64,000 bases of DNA, taken from the NCBI GenBank assembly GCA_947498625.1, contig CANMKR010000003.1, positions 124,001 through 188,000 on the forward strand, in the 5' to 3' direction. Positions 1-8,009 of this stretch are shown piece by piece (the stretch's first letter is position 1; the number at the start of each line of letters is the position of its first letter). Origin of the DNA: an uncultured Kangiella sp. (GTDB taxonomy: Bacteria; Pseudomonadota; Gammaproteobacteria; Enterobacterales; Kangiellaceae). A program made the position numbers and the translations under genes. Below the pieces are notes generated by a model. It did no database searches and was not told where the DNA came from. It saw only the letters and a list, made by a program, of their open reading frames with translations.

Positions 1-60
1 AAGATAGGACTGGATCTTGACTGGTTAAAAAAGCGCCGGTATTATTCGCATCAACAGTAA
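1..60 (+). CDS. C-terminal end of an unidentified gene (partial)
   Basis: Frame 1 is open from the first base of the window to a TAA at 58-60 and encodes 19 residues ending in a basic, tyrosine-rich tail (LKKRRYYSHQQ). The next gene starts 27 bases later behind its own ribosome binding site. An open frame ending just before a promoter-sized gap suggests the 3' end of an upstream plus-strand gene, but 19 residues are too few to identify the family. It could also be a chance open frame. Confidence 0.4.
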   Translation, partial: KIGLDLDWLKKRRYYSHQQ

Positions 61-87
61 CAAGTCAAATTTGACTTAAGGAAACAT

Positions 88-408
88 ATGAAAACTAAAA
101 CATTCTCCCTGATGGTAATAGGCTTGCTTTTAATAAACGGCTCTATGCTTAATAACGAAGCAAATGCATACATAATGGCATTTAAAGTATGCAAACATTT
201 AGATGTGCCTTCTGGTGTGGTTGATGAATTGGGTACTGCTGCTATTTTTGAAACTTGCGAAAACAAGTTTGAGGATGATGTACATCAAAGTCACAAAGAT
301 GGTAAAGTAAACATCAATGGGGAAGAAGTTGTAGACCCAAGATTCATGTTTCATGACCCTAATATCTGCCAAGTTATTACAGAAGATAACTTTGAACCAA
401 ATCTTTAA
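88..408 (+). CDS. Small secreted protein of unknown function
   Basis: This is a 106-residue protein that I do not recognise. Residues 1-27 form a clear signal peptide: KTK at the start, a hydrophobic core, and a likely cleavage after ANA at 25-27. The mature part of about 79 residues is acidic and has three cysteines (C35, C57, C94), so one disulfide in the periplasm is possible. The ribosome binding site TAAGGAAA lies just upstream of the ATG, and a strong terminator follows the stop codon immediately, so this looks like an independently expressed single-gene transcript. The frame overlapping it on the minus strand has no such signals and was discarded. Confidence 0.7.
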   Translation: MKTKTFSLMVIGLLLINGSMLNNEANAYIMAFKVCKHLDVPSGVVDELGTAAIFETCENKFEDDVHQSHKDGKVNINGEEVVDPRFMFHDPNICQVITEDNFEPNL

Positions 409-410
409 TA

Positions 411-435
411 AAAAGGCTCCACTTGGAGCCTTTTT
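411..435. terminator. Bidirectional intrinsic terminator
   Basis: The hairpin arms are AAAAGGCTCC (411-420) and GGAGCCTTTT (425-434), the loop is ACTT, and a T-run follows on both strands. It lies between the convergent secreted-protein gene and ompW and can serve both. Confidence 0.85.
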
Positions 436-457
436 ATATATTCAGCCTCATCTTGAG

Positions 458-1132
458 TTAGAACTTCCAACCAATACTAATTACGGTGACCCAAGGGTTA
501 ATTTCAACATTAACTATTGTTGCTGTGGCTCCATTAACTCTAACTGTAGCTTCCGTATCAATATTCATGTAAGAAATAGATGAGTTAAAGTATAAATTAT
601 CGCTGATTTCATAATCAAAACCTAACTGAGCAATCAAACCTACTGAATCATCTAAATCTAAATCAACATCAGTCGTTCCAAGAGTAGTTTGCAATGCTGT
701 AGAAGTTTCTTCACTAAAGAACTTAGTGTAATTAACCCCTATGCCAAAATAAGGAATAAAGCTTTCAAACTCTAAATCAGGATAATACTGAAACGACACT
801 GTTGGTGGAACCTGCTTTGTCGAGCCAATAGCTAACCCCTGCAAACTGCCAGAACCGTTTATATCATGTTCGAATGGTAAGCCCGCTAGTAATTCCAGTC
901 CCCAATTATCAGTCAGCATCCAAGTAGCACTAAAACCAAAACTGGAAGCGCTATCAACAGAAATCCCGTCATTCGCAGATAAAACATTAGAGCTTGAATC
1001 GTTGGGTTCAATAAAAGCTGCTCCCACGCGGAAAATAAAATCACCTTCCTTATGTTCTGCCGCATTCAAAATGCCACTGAACATGGCTAAACCGATAAAA
1101 AATATACTTATAATTCGTAGTTTAAAGATCAT
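458..1132 (-). CDS. ompW: OmpW family outer membrane protein
   Basis: This 224-residue protein has a signal peptide (residues 1-23, cleavage near LNA/AEH). It continues as alternating beta-strand sequence and ends in the terminal aromatic residue typical of outer-membrane barrels (IGWKF). The segments WMLTDNWGLELLAGLPFEHDI and YFGIGVNYTKFF match the OmpW family of eight-stranded barrels, which form small hydrophobic pores and respond to stress in other proteobacteria. Length is usual for the family. The ribosome binding site AAAAGGAG precedes the ATG. The gene is flanked on both sides by terminators with the same stem, so it is a single transcription unit. The OmpW family call is firm; the transported substrate is unknown. 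Confidence 0.9.
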   Translation of the reverse strand: MIFKLRIISIFFIGLAMFSGILNAAEHKEGDFIFRVGAAFIEPNDSSSNVLSANDGISVDSASSFGFSATWMLTDNWGLELLAGLPFEHDINGSGSLQGLAIGSTKQVPPTVSFQYYPDLEFESFIPYFGIGVNYTKFFSEETSTALQTTLGTTDVDLDLDDSVGLIAQLGFDYEISDNLYFNSSISYMNIDTEATVRVNGATATIVNVEINPWVTVISIGWKF

Positions 1133-1202
1133 CTGTTAACTCCTTTTCACATAGAAATCATTCAATCTAGTTGTGTTATTCTACATAACATATTAAGCAA
1201 TA

Positions 1203-1228
1203 AAAAAGGCTCCCTTAGGAGCCTTTTT
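1203..1228. terminator. Intrinsic terminator after the HAF-repeat gene
   Basis: The arms AAAAAGGCTCC (1203-1213) and GGAGCCTTTTT (1218-1228) enclose the loop CTTA. It lies just beyond the stop of the minus-strand HAF-repeat gene and insulates ompW. The stem is the same as in the terminator at 411-435; only the loop differs. Confidence 0.85.
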
Positions 1229-1230
1229 AA

Positions 1231-2541
1231 TTAACTGAAATACTTTCTTCGGAAGAATACTAACCCTAAAAGCAACATCGAAGTTAAACTCCAACTACCG
1301 CCGGAGCTATCGTTGTTATCATCCGAGCCATCATCACAAATCTCTATTGCTCCACCCGTTGGCATCAATTTAAAAGCCCTAATTTCTGTAGTTGTTTGCT
1401 CATCTACCGTTTCTGTTCTTAGACCAAAACCAACAATCTCACCATTGTCATTAATGTTGGTTGCATTATCGATTATCCAACCTGAGTCACAAGGAATCAT
1501 ATCATTAAGATTCTTTAGTTCATTATTTTCGAATAAATATCCAGCTCTTTGACCAATTGAAGGGGAGCTTACTAGTGCTTGACCAACAATTTGATCATTA
1601 TTGTTTATAGCATTAGCAATGGAGTCGTCAAATTGATTCTCAAAGAAAGGAATTCTGGTTAATTCAGTATCAGAGTTAGAATCAAAAACAAATGAAATAT
1701 TTCTAGTTCTATTAGTAGGGCTCTGAACAAAACCAATAATCACACCGTTATCATTGATATCTCTTGCCATTGTTACACTTGTATCAATAGTTGGCAGCTC
1801 ATTCAACACTTCCGGCTGCTGTAAGTCTAACCAAAATGCACGAGCTTCCAAAATTCCATCAACTTCCTTTTCTGCCCATCCAGCGATTAAACCATTATTA
1901 TTGATTGAAAGTGGGTAAGACTGCCTGCTCGCTTCAGGGCTTAAAGCAGCAACATTAGCGACTAAACTATCGGAAGAAAGGTCGTATATAAAACCTCTTT
2001 GAGCTCTAGCAATTTGATCCTCTGGATCAACATCGAATAGCCCTAAACCAATAACTATATTATTATCATTTATGCCTGTAGCTTGCGTAAAAGTGTAGCC
2101 TTCAAGGTTATTTAATTTTAATATTGCCCCTGATTGAAATGCTACGGCAAAATCTTCGTTTATTGTAACTTCATCACCATTATCATTGATTATAGTTCTA
2201 GACTCATCACTAGTGCCGACAGAAATACCATTGTTATTTATGGATAATGCTAGACTTGAAGAACCATTTGCTAAAACCCCTAAATCAATTACCTCGCCAT
2301 TAATGAAGTGTAATGCATGGCTGCTAAACTCTCTAAATTGAAGGCCATCTTCGTTAGTTATAATGGGGCCATTACCAAAGCCGACGGCTTCACCACTGTT
2401 ATTTAATCCGTAAGCAAAACTATTATTACCACCTTCTACCTTTCCTAAATCAATAATCTCATAAGGCGCTGCGGCAACTGTTCCAATTGAGAAAGTTATC
2501 GCCGAGGCTATTAAGGTTTTTGCTAAAATTGTTTTTTTCAT
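1231..2541 (-). CDS. DUF3466/HAF-repeat surface protein with GlyGly-CTERM tail
   Basis: This 436-residue exported protein has a signal peptide at 1-25 (cleavage near VAAA). It contains at least seven short repeats of the HAF type, with the pattern INxNGxxVG: LNNSGEAVGFG, INNNGISVGTS, INDNNIVIGLG, INNNGLIAGWA, INDNGVIIGFV, INNNDQIVGQA and INDNGEIVGFG. The last 30 residues have an acidic/Ser linker, GGS, a hydrophobic stretch and the basic end RRKYFS, which is the layout of the GlyGly-CTERM sorting signal cut by rhombosortases. A rhombosortase is present at 25862-26470. The gene starts 18 bases after the maiA stop with no terminator between, so it may be the last gene of the homogentisate operon. 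Its function is unknown and a surface-attached or secreted location is inferred. Confidence 0.85.
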   Translation of the reverse strand: MKKTILAKTLIASAITFSIGTVAAAPYEIIDLGKVEGGNNSFAYGLNNSGEAVGFGNGPIITNEDGLQFREFSSHALHFINGEVIDLGVLANGSSSLALSINNNGISVGTSDESRTIINDNGDEVTINEDFAVAFQSGAILKLNNLEGYTFTQATGINDNNIVIGLGLFDVDPEDQIARAQRGFIYDLSSDSLVANVAALSPEASRQSYPLSINNNGLIAGWAEKEVDGILEARAFWLDLQQPEVLNELPTIDTSVTMARDINDNGVIIGFVQSPTNRTRNISFVFDSNSDTELTRIPFFENQFDDSIANAINNNDQIVGQALVSSPSIGQRAGYLFENNELKNLNDMIPCDSGWIIDNATNINDNGEIVGFGLRTETVDEQTTTEIRAFKLMPTGGAIEICDDGSDDNNDSSGGSWSLTSMLLLGLVFFRRKYFS

Positions 2542-2559
2542 TATGCTTCTCTAACGATG

Positions 2560-3207
2560 CTAAACAGCATCCGGTTGTGATTCTGGTTGTGCGTCTTTAA
2601 ACGCATCTAATGTTAAGCAGTGTTGCTCAATAGCAACTAACCGCGGATATTCTTCAAGGCTTATGTTAAAGCGTCTGGCATTGTAAACTTGCGCTACAAT
2701 AAATGCATCCGCTAATGTTGGCTCATTACCGAAAGCGAATGACGACTCAGTTGCAAAATTGACTAATTGTTTCTCAACAGCGCTGAACCCTTGCTGAATC
2801 CAGTGTTTATACCAATCATCTTTTGCATTATCGCTAACCTCTAACTCACCTTTCAAATACTGCAATACGCGCAAGTTATTTAAAGGATGAATATCACAAG
2901 CAATCGCCTGACAAAGGCTTCTGACTTGTGCTTTTAAAAAAGGTTCCGTCGGTAGCAATGCAGGACCTGCATGAGTTTCATCTAAATACTCACAAATCGC
3001 CATCGACTGGCTAATTAGTTGACCATTATCGTCCAGCAATGGCACTAACCCTTGCGGGTTTTTCTGTCGGTATTCAGGTTTATGCTGTTCACCACCATCT
3101 TTTACCAAATGCACAGGAATCATTTGGTAAGCCACTCGTTTTAAGTTTAAAGCAATGCGAACACGGTAAGCCGCAGTCGAACGCCAATAACTATATAATT
3201 TCAGCAT
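2560..3207 (-). CDS. maiA: Maleylacetoacetate isomerase (zeta-class glutathione transferase)
   Basis: It converts 4-maleylacetoacetate to 4-fumarylacetoacetate using glutathione, the next-to-last step of tyrosine degradation. The 215 residues form an N-terminal thioredoxin-fold domain (1-85), with the glutathione-site motif RSTAAYRVRIALNLK and a QSMAICEYLDE segment, followed by a helical C-terminal domain. The NPQGLVPLL segment carries the cis-proline loop. Many bacterial isomerases have the same Ala-Ala variant of the SSCxWRVRIAL motif. The gene follows the fumarylacetoacetate hydrolase gene by 29 bases in the hppD operon, and the AGGTGA ribosome binding site supports the ATG. Length and context make the call secure. 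Confidence 0.94.
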   Translation of the reverse strand: MLKLYSYWRSTAAYRVRIALNLKRVAYQMIPVHLVKDGGEQHKPEYRQKNPQGLVPLLDDNGQLISQSMAICEYLDETHAGPALLPTEPFLKAQVRSLCQAIACDIHPLNNLRVLQYLKGELEVSDNAKDDWYKHWIQQGFSAVEKQLVNFATESSFAFGNEPTLADAFIVAQVYNARRFNISLEEYPRLVAIEQHCLTLDAFKDAQPESQPDAV

Positions 3208-3236
3208 AAACCCATTTCACCTTTTCTTATCTATAA

Positions 3237-4220
3237 TTAAAGCTCGTATTTTTCAACTTCTTGATGAATTTGACCGAAGATAGAAGCACCAGCGTCATCA
3301 AACATTTCAATGGTTACTGTGTCGCCAAAACGCATAAAGGGAGTTTTTGGAGCACCGTCAGCGATAATTTCAAGCATGCGTACTTCCGCCAAACATGAAG
3401 AACCGGTAGTTTCATCAACGTTTGAAATAGTACCCGAACCTACAATGGCGCCAGCCGCTAAAGGCCGAGTTTTAGCCGCATGGGCTACTAAAGTAGGGAA
3501 ATCAAATACCATATCTACACCGCAATCAGGCTTACCTAGCACTTCATCATTTAAATGAGTAACTAGCGGCAAAAAGACTTTTTTGCCATCCCATTTATCA
3601 CCCAACTCATCTGGGGTAACCGCAACTGGCGAAAATGCTGAAGATGGTTTGGATTGGAAAAAACCAAAACCTTTAGCTAGTTCACCTGGAATTAAATTTC
3701 GCAAAGAAACATCATTCACCGTCATTAACAAACGAATTTCTTTCTCCGCCATTTCAGGTGTTGCGCCCATCGGTACGTCGCCAGTAATAACTGCTACTTC
3801 AGCTTCCATATCAATACCATAGTCTTCAGAAGCCATTTTAATCTTGTCACGAGGCCCCAAGAAAGTATCGCTACCCCCTTGATACATCAATGGATCGGTC
3901 CAGAAAGTTTCTGGCATTTCTGCATTACGCGCCTTGCGCACTAACTCTACATGGTTGACGTAGGCTGAGCCGTCTGCCCATTGATAAGCTCTTGGTAATG
4001 GTGATTCACAAGCAGCTTGGTCAAAATCAAATGCTTCTTTAACTTCACCTGCATTTAAGCGGCCGTATAGCTCTTGTAAATCTGGCTTTGCGCTATCCCA
4101 ATCATCTAATGCTGCCTGTAGCGTTGTCACATGACATGGCTTTACTGCTTGAGATAAGTCACGACTAACTACTACTAAACGACCATCACGACTTCCATCT
4201 TTTAAGGTTGCTAATTTCAT
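3237..4220 (-). CDS. fahA: Fumarylacetoacetate hydrolase family protein (probable fumarylacetoacetase)
   Basis: It probably cleaves fumarylacetoacetate to fumarate and acetoacetate, ending the homogentisate pathway. The 327 residues contain the FAH C-terminal fold: GPRDKI, the paired acidic metal ligands in GIDMEAEVAVITGD, and the late GSGTISNVDE segment. It is much shorter than the eukaryotic-type enzyme of about 420 residues and belongs to the shorter bacterial form. The broad FAH family also includes hydrolases of other 2,4-diketo acids, so the specific substrate is inferred from the position between hmgA and maiA. The AGGAAA ribosome binding site decides the start. It lies 17 bases from hmgA and 29 from maiA, indicating one operon. 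Confidence 0.9.
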   Translation of the reverse strand: MKLATLKDGSRDGRLVVVSRDLSQAVKPCHVTTLQAALDDWDSAKPDLQELYGRLNAGEVKEAFDFDQAACESPLPRAYQWADGSAYVNHVELVRKARNAEMPETFWTDPLMYQGGSDTFLGPRDKIKMASEDYGIDMEAEVAVITGDVPMGATPEMAEKEIRLLMTVNDVSLRNLIPGELAKGFGFFQSKPSSAFSPVAVTPDELGDKWDGKKVFLPLVTHLNDEVLGKPDCGVDMVFDFPTLVAHAAKTRPLAAGAIVGSGTISNVDETTGSSCLAEVRMLEIIADGAPKTPFMRFGDTVTIEMFDDAGASIFGQIHQEVEKYEL

Positions 4221-4237
4221 TGTTTTTTCCTAATTTC

Positions 4238-5368
4238 TTATTCGCTGGCTTTCCAGCTGTTGCAATATTCTGGATTCTCTACCGAGGACATTTCATCAGA
4301 AACTTCCAAAGCATCGCGCGTATCAATCATTACTGCCACTTCATCAGTTTCTTTTTTGGCATATTCCATCCCCGCTTTAAAAGCTTTCGGGTGAGGTCCG
4401 TGAGTGAAACCTGATGGATGGAAAGTGACCATGCCTGCATCAATATTATCGCGACTAAAAAAGTCACCGGCATGGTAGAAAAGTACTTCATCAAAATCGT
4501 CATTATTATGATAGAAAGGTACTTTTAAGGCGCCAGGATCGGACTCAATAGGACGCGGCACAAAGGTACAGATTACGAAACGACTCGCCACAAACGTAGT
4601 ATGGGCCGATGGTGGCAAATGATAGCGATGCGACATCAAAGGACGAATATCGCGCCAATTGATTCTTACTACCGCTAAATCACCATGCCAACCTATCGCA
4701 TCGAGTGGCGAGTAATTGTAATGCACTTTAGATAATTGACCGCGACGTTTGATTTCAACCATCCAAGGGGTTTCATCTTGTTGCGCTTTAAACTTTTCAT
4801 TAATCGAAGGCACATCCAACATGGCAGGATCAAAAATTGCCTGCGGTCCTACTAAGCCCTTATCCGGCAACTGATAACTGTCGTTGGTTGCTTCGATTAG
4901 CAACATGGTCATTGGCTCTTGCGGCTCTAAACGCCACATAGTTCCGCGAGGAATTACAACATAATCACCGTCGCGAATTTCCATATGTCCATAGTCACAA
5001 AATAAATCACCTTTGCCTTTGTGAATAAACAATAATTCATCACCATCACCATTACGAGCTAACGCTGGCATAGCTTCATTACAATCCCAAATACGAAATT
5101 TACAAGAAGCATTGTGCAATAGATCTTTAGCCACCCATGGCGAGTTAGAGTCTTTTTCTAAATCATTTAGATCAAAAGCCCTTGGTCTTAATGGACCTTC
5201 CCATTTTTCCCATGAAGTCGGCGCTTGTTTATGGTGGAAATGCGCGGTCGGCCCAAAAAAACCACTTCGCCCTGCTTCACGCTCATAGATACCCTCTTCT
5301 GGGAAGTCGGCGTGCGCTTGACGAGAAATGGTGCCTTCTTTGTGCGGGAATGAAATCCACTTACGCAT
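4238..5368 (-). CDS. hmgA: Homogentisate 1,2-dioxygenase
   Basis: It opens the ring of homogentisate with O2 to give maleylacetoacetate, using a non-haem Fe(II). The cupin-fold protein of 376 residues keeps the C-terminal signature: FYHNNDDFDEVLFYH (candidate iron ligands H287 and E294) and FHPSGFTHGPHP (H323). The N-terminal region contains GDGDELLFIHKGKGDL, typical of the first cupin half. Classic enzymes are about 430-440 residues, so this is a shorter form with a trimmed N-terminal domain. The motifs are intact and there is no frameshift. It sits between hppD and the FAH gene in the same orientation, which strongly supports the call. Confidence 0.93.
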   Translation of the reverse strand: MRKWISFPHKEGTISRQAHADFPEEGIYEREAGRSGFFGPTAHFHHKQAPTSWEKWEGPLRPRAFDLNDLEKDSNSPWVAKDLLHNASCKFRIWDCNEAMPALARNGDGDELLFIHKGKGDLFCDYGHMEIRDGDYVVIPRGTMWRLEPQEPMTMLLIEATNDSYQLPDKGLVGPQAIFDPAMLDVPSINEKFKAQQDETPWMVEIKRRGQLSKVHYNYSPLDAIGWHGDLAVVRINWRDIRPLMSHRYHLPPSAHTTFVASRFVICTFVPRPIESDPGALKVPFYHNNDDFDEVLFYHAGDFFSRDNIDAGMVTFHPSGFTHGPHPKAFKAGMEYAKKETDEVAVMIDTRDALEVSDEMSSVENPEYCNSWKASE

Positions 5369-5408
5369 ATATTTCTCCTTTCTTAGCTAAGCTGGGAACG
5401 GCTATCAA

Positions 5409-6521
5409 TTAAATAACACCGCGATCAATCTGATCTTGCTCAATCGATTCAAATAAAGCTTTAAAGTTACCTTCACCAAAGCCTTGATTGCCTTTACGTT
5501 GAATTATCTCGAAGAAAATCGGACCAATTACAGTGTTGGTAAAAATCTGCAATAAAATTCCTTCTTCATGATCAAGAGAACCGTCAATCAAGATTTGATT
5601 TTCGCGTAACTTGGCAACATCTTCATTGTGCTTAGGAATGCGACGCGGAATCATATCGTAATATGCGCCTGGAGTAGGCATAAAGTCCATGCCACCTGCA
5701 CGTAAACGCTCAATAGTGTCATAGATGTCTGGCGTCGATAAAGCTATGTGTTGAATGCCTTCGCCTTTGTATTCTTTTAAATACTCTTCGATTTGTGACT
5801 TTTCATCCGCAGACTCATTAATTGGAATGCGAAGCTTGTTACAAGGGCCTGTCATAGCTTTAGAGAATAAAGCAGTTTGCTTACCCTTAATATCGAAATA
5901 ACGAATTTCACGGAAGTTTGCAATGTTTTCATAAAAACTTGCCCACACGTCCATACCGCCACGTTTAACGTTGTGGGTTAGGTGGTCTAATGTTTGCAAA
6001 CCCATACCTACTGGGTATTCATCAACACCATCAATAAATTCAAACTCTTCATCATAAATACTGGCTTCTTTACCCCAAGTATCAATGAAATAGAGTACCG
6101 AACCGCCAATGCCGTAAACTGCAGGATGTGACATATGCTCAGGTTTATCGAATGCCTCAGCACCGTTAGCTACAGCGTGTTCAAAAGCTTTTTTTGCATC
6201 TTCTACACGCCAAGCCATAGCGCAGGCACAAGGACCATGCAGTTTACTGAACTCATTAAAGTAACCTTCAGTTTCGGCATTAATTACAAAATTAATATCG
6301 CCTTGACGGTATAAAGACACTTTTTTACTTCTATGGTTTGCGACGTGAGTAAAACCTAATAATTCGAATAAGTCTCTAAGCTTTTGAATACCATCAGCAT
6401 CAGGAGCTGAGTATTCAACAAATTCAAACCCATCCGTGCCCATTGGGTTTGCAACTGGTTCGATTGGAGTTGGCGCACTAGTGACTTTTGCTTGCATGTT
6501 TGATGCTTGTAAATCTGACAT
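5409..6521 (-). CDS. hppD: 4-hydroxyphenylpyruvate dioxygenase
   Basis: It converts 4-hydroxyphenylpyruvate to homogentisate by oxidative decarboxylation with ring hydroxylation and side-chain shift. The 370 residues hold two vicinal-oxygen-chelate domains. The three expected Fe(II) ligands are visible as H180 (LDHLTHNV), H258 (IQHIALST) and E338 (FFEIIQRKG), followed by the C-terminal GFGEGNFKALFESIE helix that caps the active site. About 25 residues precede the usual start of the first domain. The AGGAAA ribosome binding site supports the ATG. It is the first gene of the homogentisate operon, with 40 bases to hmgA. Expression is presumably induced by tyrosine or its products, but no regulator gene is adjacent. 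Confidence 0.96.
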   Translation of the reverse strand: MSDLQASNMQAKVTSAPTPIEPVANPMGTDGFEFVEYSAPDADGIQKLRDLFELLGFTHVANHRSKKVSLYRQGDINFVINAETEGYFNEFSKLHGPCACAMAWRVEDAKKAFEHAVANGAEAFDKPEHMSHPAVYGIGGSVLYFIDTWGKEASIYDEEFEFIDGVDEYPVGMGLQTLDHLTHNVKRGGMDVWASFYENIANFREIRYFDIKGKQTALFSKAMTGPCNKLRIPINESADEKSQIEEYLKEYKGEGIQHIALSTPDIYDTIERLRAGGMDFMPTPGAYYDMIPRRIPKHNEDVAKLRENQILIDGSLDHEEGILLQIFTNTVIGPIFFEIIQRKGNQGFGEGNFKALFESIEQDQIDRGVI

Positions 6522-6839
6522 TTTATTTTCCTCAGTATTTTAAGAGGTTAATTTCATGATGTTTGAAGTTAAACAAACTTAAACACCTAATTTGGTTTGA
6601 ACTAGCTGGTAATTTTTGAAAACTACAATCGCTAGGAAAGGCATTTTGGAAGCTATTGGCTCCATTGAGCACGGACTTGCACTGCAACAAGGTAAGTTGG
6701 TATGTGATGTTTATTTAAAATCAATAACATAGATAAATTCTTAGTAGGTCAAATCAACCCAAATAATAGCGCTCTATTATGCTACAAACGGATTTTCTTG
6801 ACAATAAAAAGCCCACTTTTAGCGGGCTTCAAAGGAATT
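6522..6839. other. Intergenic region between phhA and hppD
   Basis: These 318 bases hold the phhA terminator (6806-6830) and, presumably, the hppD operon promoter. Near the hppD start a 6-base direct repeat TTAAAC recurs at 6569-6574 and 6579-6584, one helical turn apart, and could be a weak regulator site. I see no gene, tRNA or clear sigma-70 promoter here and no convincing TyrR box. Confidence 0.5.
6806..6830 (-). terminator. Intrinsic terminator of phhA
   Basis: On the minus strand the sequence reads GAAGCCCGC-TAAAA-GTGGGCTTTTT: a GC-rich stem with one weak internal pair followed by a T-run, about 10 bases after the phhA stop. It separates phhA from the hppD operon. Confidence 0.8.
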
Positions 6840-7643
6840 CTAACTGGCTAGTTTTTCTTCTTTTGGCGGATAGACCGGAGCATGTAAACCTAGCTTTTTC
6901 GCCTCTTCAACCATGTTCATAACATCGGCCTGCGCCAATTCATAAAGCTGTTTTAAATCTTCTAAAACAAAATATTGTGGTTGCATTATATCGATACGAT
7001 ACGGTGTTCTTAACATATCCACTGGATCGAATGGTTTACGAATAACTTCTGGGTTATCTAAACTGTGCGGCGTTTCGCCAATCGAAGAGAGAATGCCACC
7101 GCCATAAATACGATTACCTTCACTAGATTTCATCAAACCAAACTCAACCGTAAACCAATACAAGCGAGCTAAGAAAACTCTATCTTCTTTTGAAGCGTTA
7201 TATCCTAACTTACCGTAAATGCTAGTGAATTCGGCAAAATAAGGATTGGTTAGCATGGCGCAATGACCAAAAATTTCATGGAACACATCTGGCTCTTGCA
7301 GATAATCCATTTCTTCTGGCGTGCGGATGAAAGTTGCACACGGGAATTTTTTATCCGCTAGCAATGCAAAGAATTTGTCGAAATTGATTAGCGCAGGAAC
7401 CCAAGCAACCTCCCAACCCGTTTCTTTACGTAAGACGCTAGAGACTTCTTCTAATTGAGGAATTCTGTCTTTAGGTAATTGTAGCTTATCTAAACCTTCA
7501 AAATACTCAGCACAAGCGCGCCCTTGAATAAGCTTTTCTTGACGAGAAATTAGCTTATGCCAAGTTTCATGCTCAACATCCGTATAATGGATAAAACCAT
7601 TGTCATCCATTGGCCGAGCCTTGTATTTGCTACTTTTACCCAT
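6840..7643 (-). CDS. phhA: Phenylalanine 4-monooxygenase
   Basis: It hydroxylates phenylalanine to tyrosine using O2 and a tetrahydropterin. The 267-residue protein is the single-domain bacterial form, with only the catalytic core of the aromatic amino acid hydroxylases. Iron ligands are readable as H122 and H127 in DVFHEIFGHC and E167 in YWFTVEFGL, and the pterin-binding segment GWEVAWVPALI is present. The AGGTGA ribosome binding site lies 8-10 bases before the ATG. It has its own terminator, so it is transcribed apart from hppD, although both feed the same pathway. The usual partner phhB (pterin carbinolamine dehydratase) is not in the window and must be elsewhere. Confidence 0.96.
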   Translation of the reverse strand: MGKSSKYKARPMDDNGFIHYTDVEHETWHKLISRQEKLIQGRACAEYFEGLDKLQLPKDRIPQLEEVSSVLRKETGWEVAWVPALINFDKFFALLADKKFPCATFIRTPEEMDYLQEPDVFHEIFGHCAMLTNPYFAEFTSIYGKLGYNASKEDRVFLARLYWFTVEFGLMKSSEGNRIYGGGILSSIGETPHSLDNPEVIRKPFDPVDMLRTPYRIDIMQPQYFVLEDLKQLYELAQADVMNMVEEAKKLGLHAPVYPPKEEKLAS

Positions 7644-8009
7644 TGCTTCACCTGTTGCTGGTTAATTTTTCTACAATATTAGTGTCTTTTGAACAGCGCC
7701 ATTATTATCTTAGCTTATTTTGTAAAAACAAGTAAAAAATGTCGGATACTGAGCTTATAAGCTTGAAGTCGGAGCAGTTTCGATTTCTAATCAATTAATA
7801 TAAATCTTTACGGAACGCTCGCCTAAGATTTTGGTCTTAGTAGTAAGAGAGCGCTTTTATAAGATTATAAATAATAAAATCAACAAAATTTTGACTTTGA
7901 TCATGACAGAATAAAGTTGTGAATTAATGACTTAATTAAAGAAATTTACCCAAAGTTAAAGCTTAAATTACAACTGTTTCATTACAGATTAAAGGATTAG
8001 TTAACAAGA
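7644..8009. other. Intergenic region with divergent promoters and a large hairpin
   Basis: These 366 bases separate the divergent phhA and slt genes, so both promoters should lie here. The clearest structure is a hairpin at about 7814-7857: inner arms CTAAGA (7823-7828) and TCTTAG (7835-7840), and imperfect outer arms AACGCTC / GAGCGCTT followed by TTT. A possible -35 (TTGACT) lies near 7891, but no matching -10 is convincing. I see no coding sequence or RNA gene of a known class. Confidence 0.45.

Noticed and set aside
1231-2541. Repeated INxNG units considered as a DNA repeat or CRISPR-like array
   Set aside because: The repetition is at protein level (HAF repeats); the DNA copies differ and have irregular spacing.
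7721-7740. TGTAAA near phhA looked like half of a TyrR box
   Set aside because: The second half TTTACA at the required spacing is missing (TAAAAA is found), so it does not support TyrR control.
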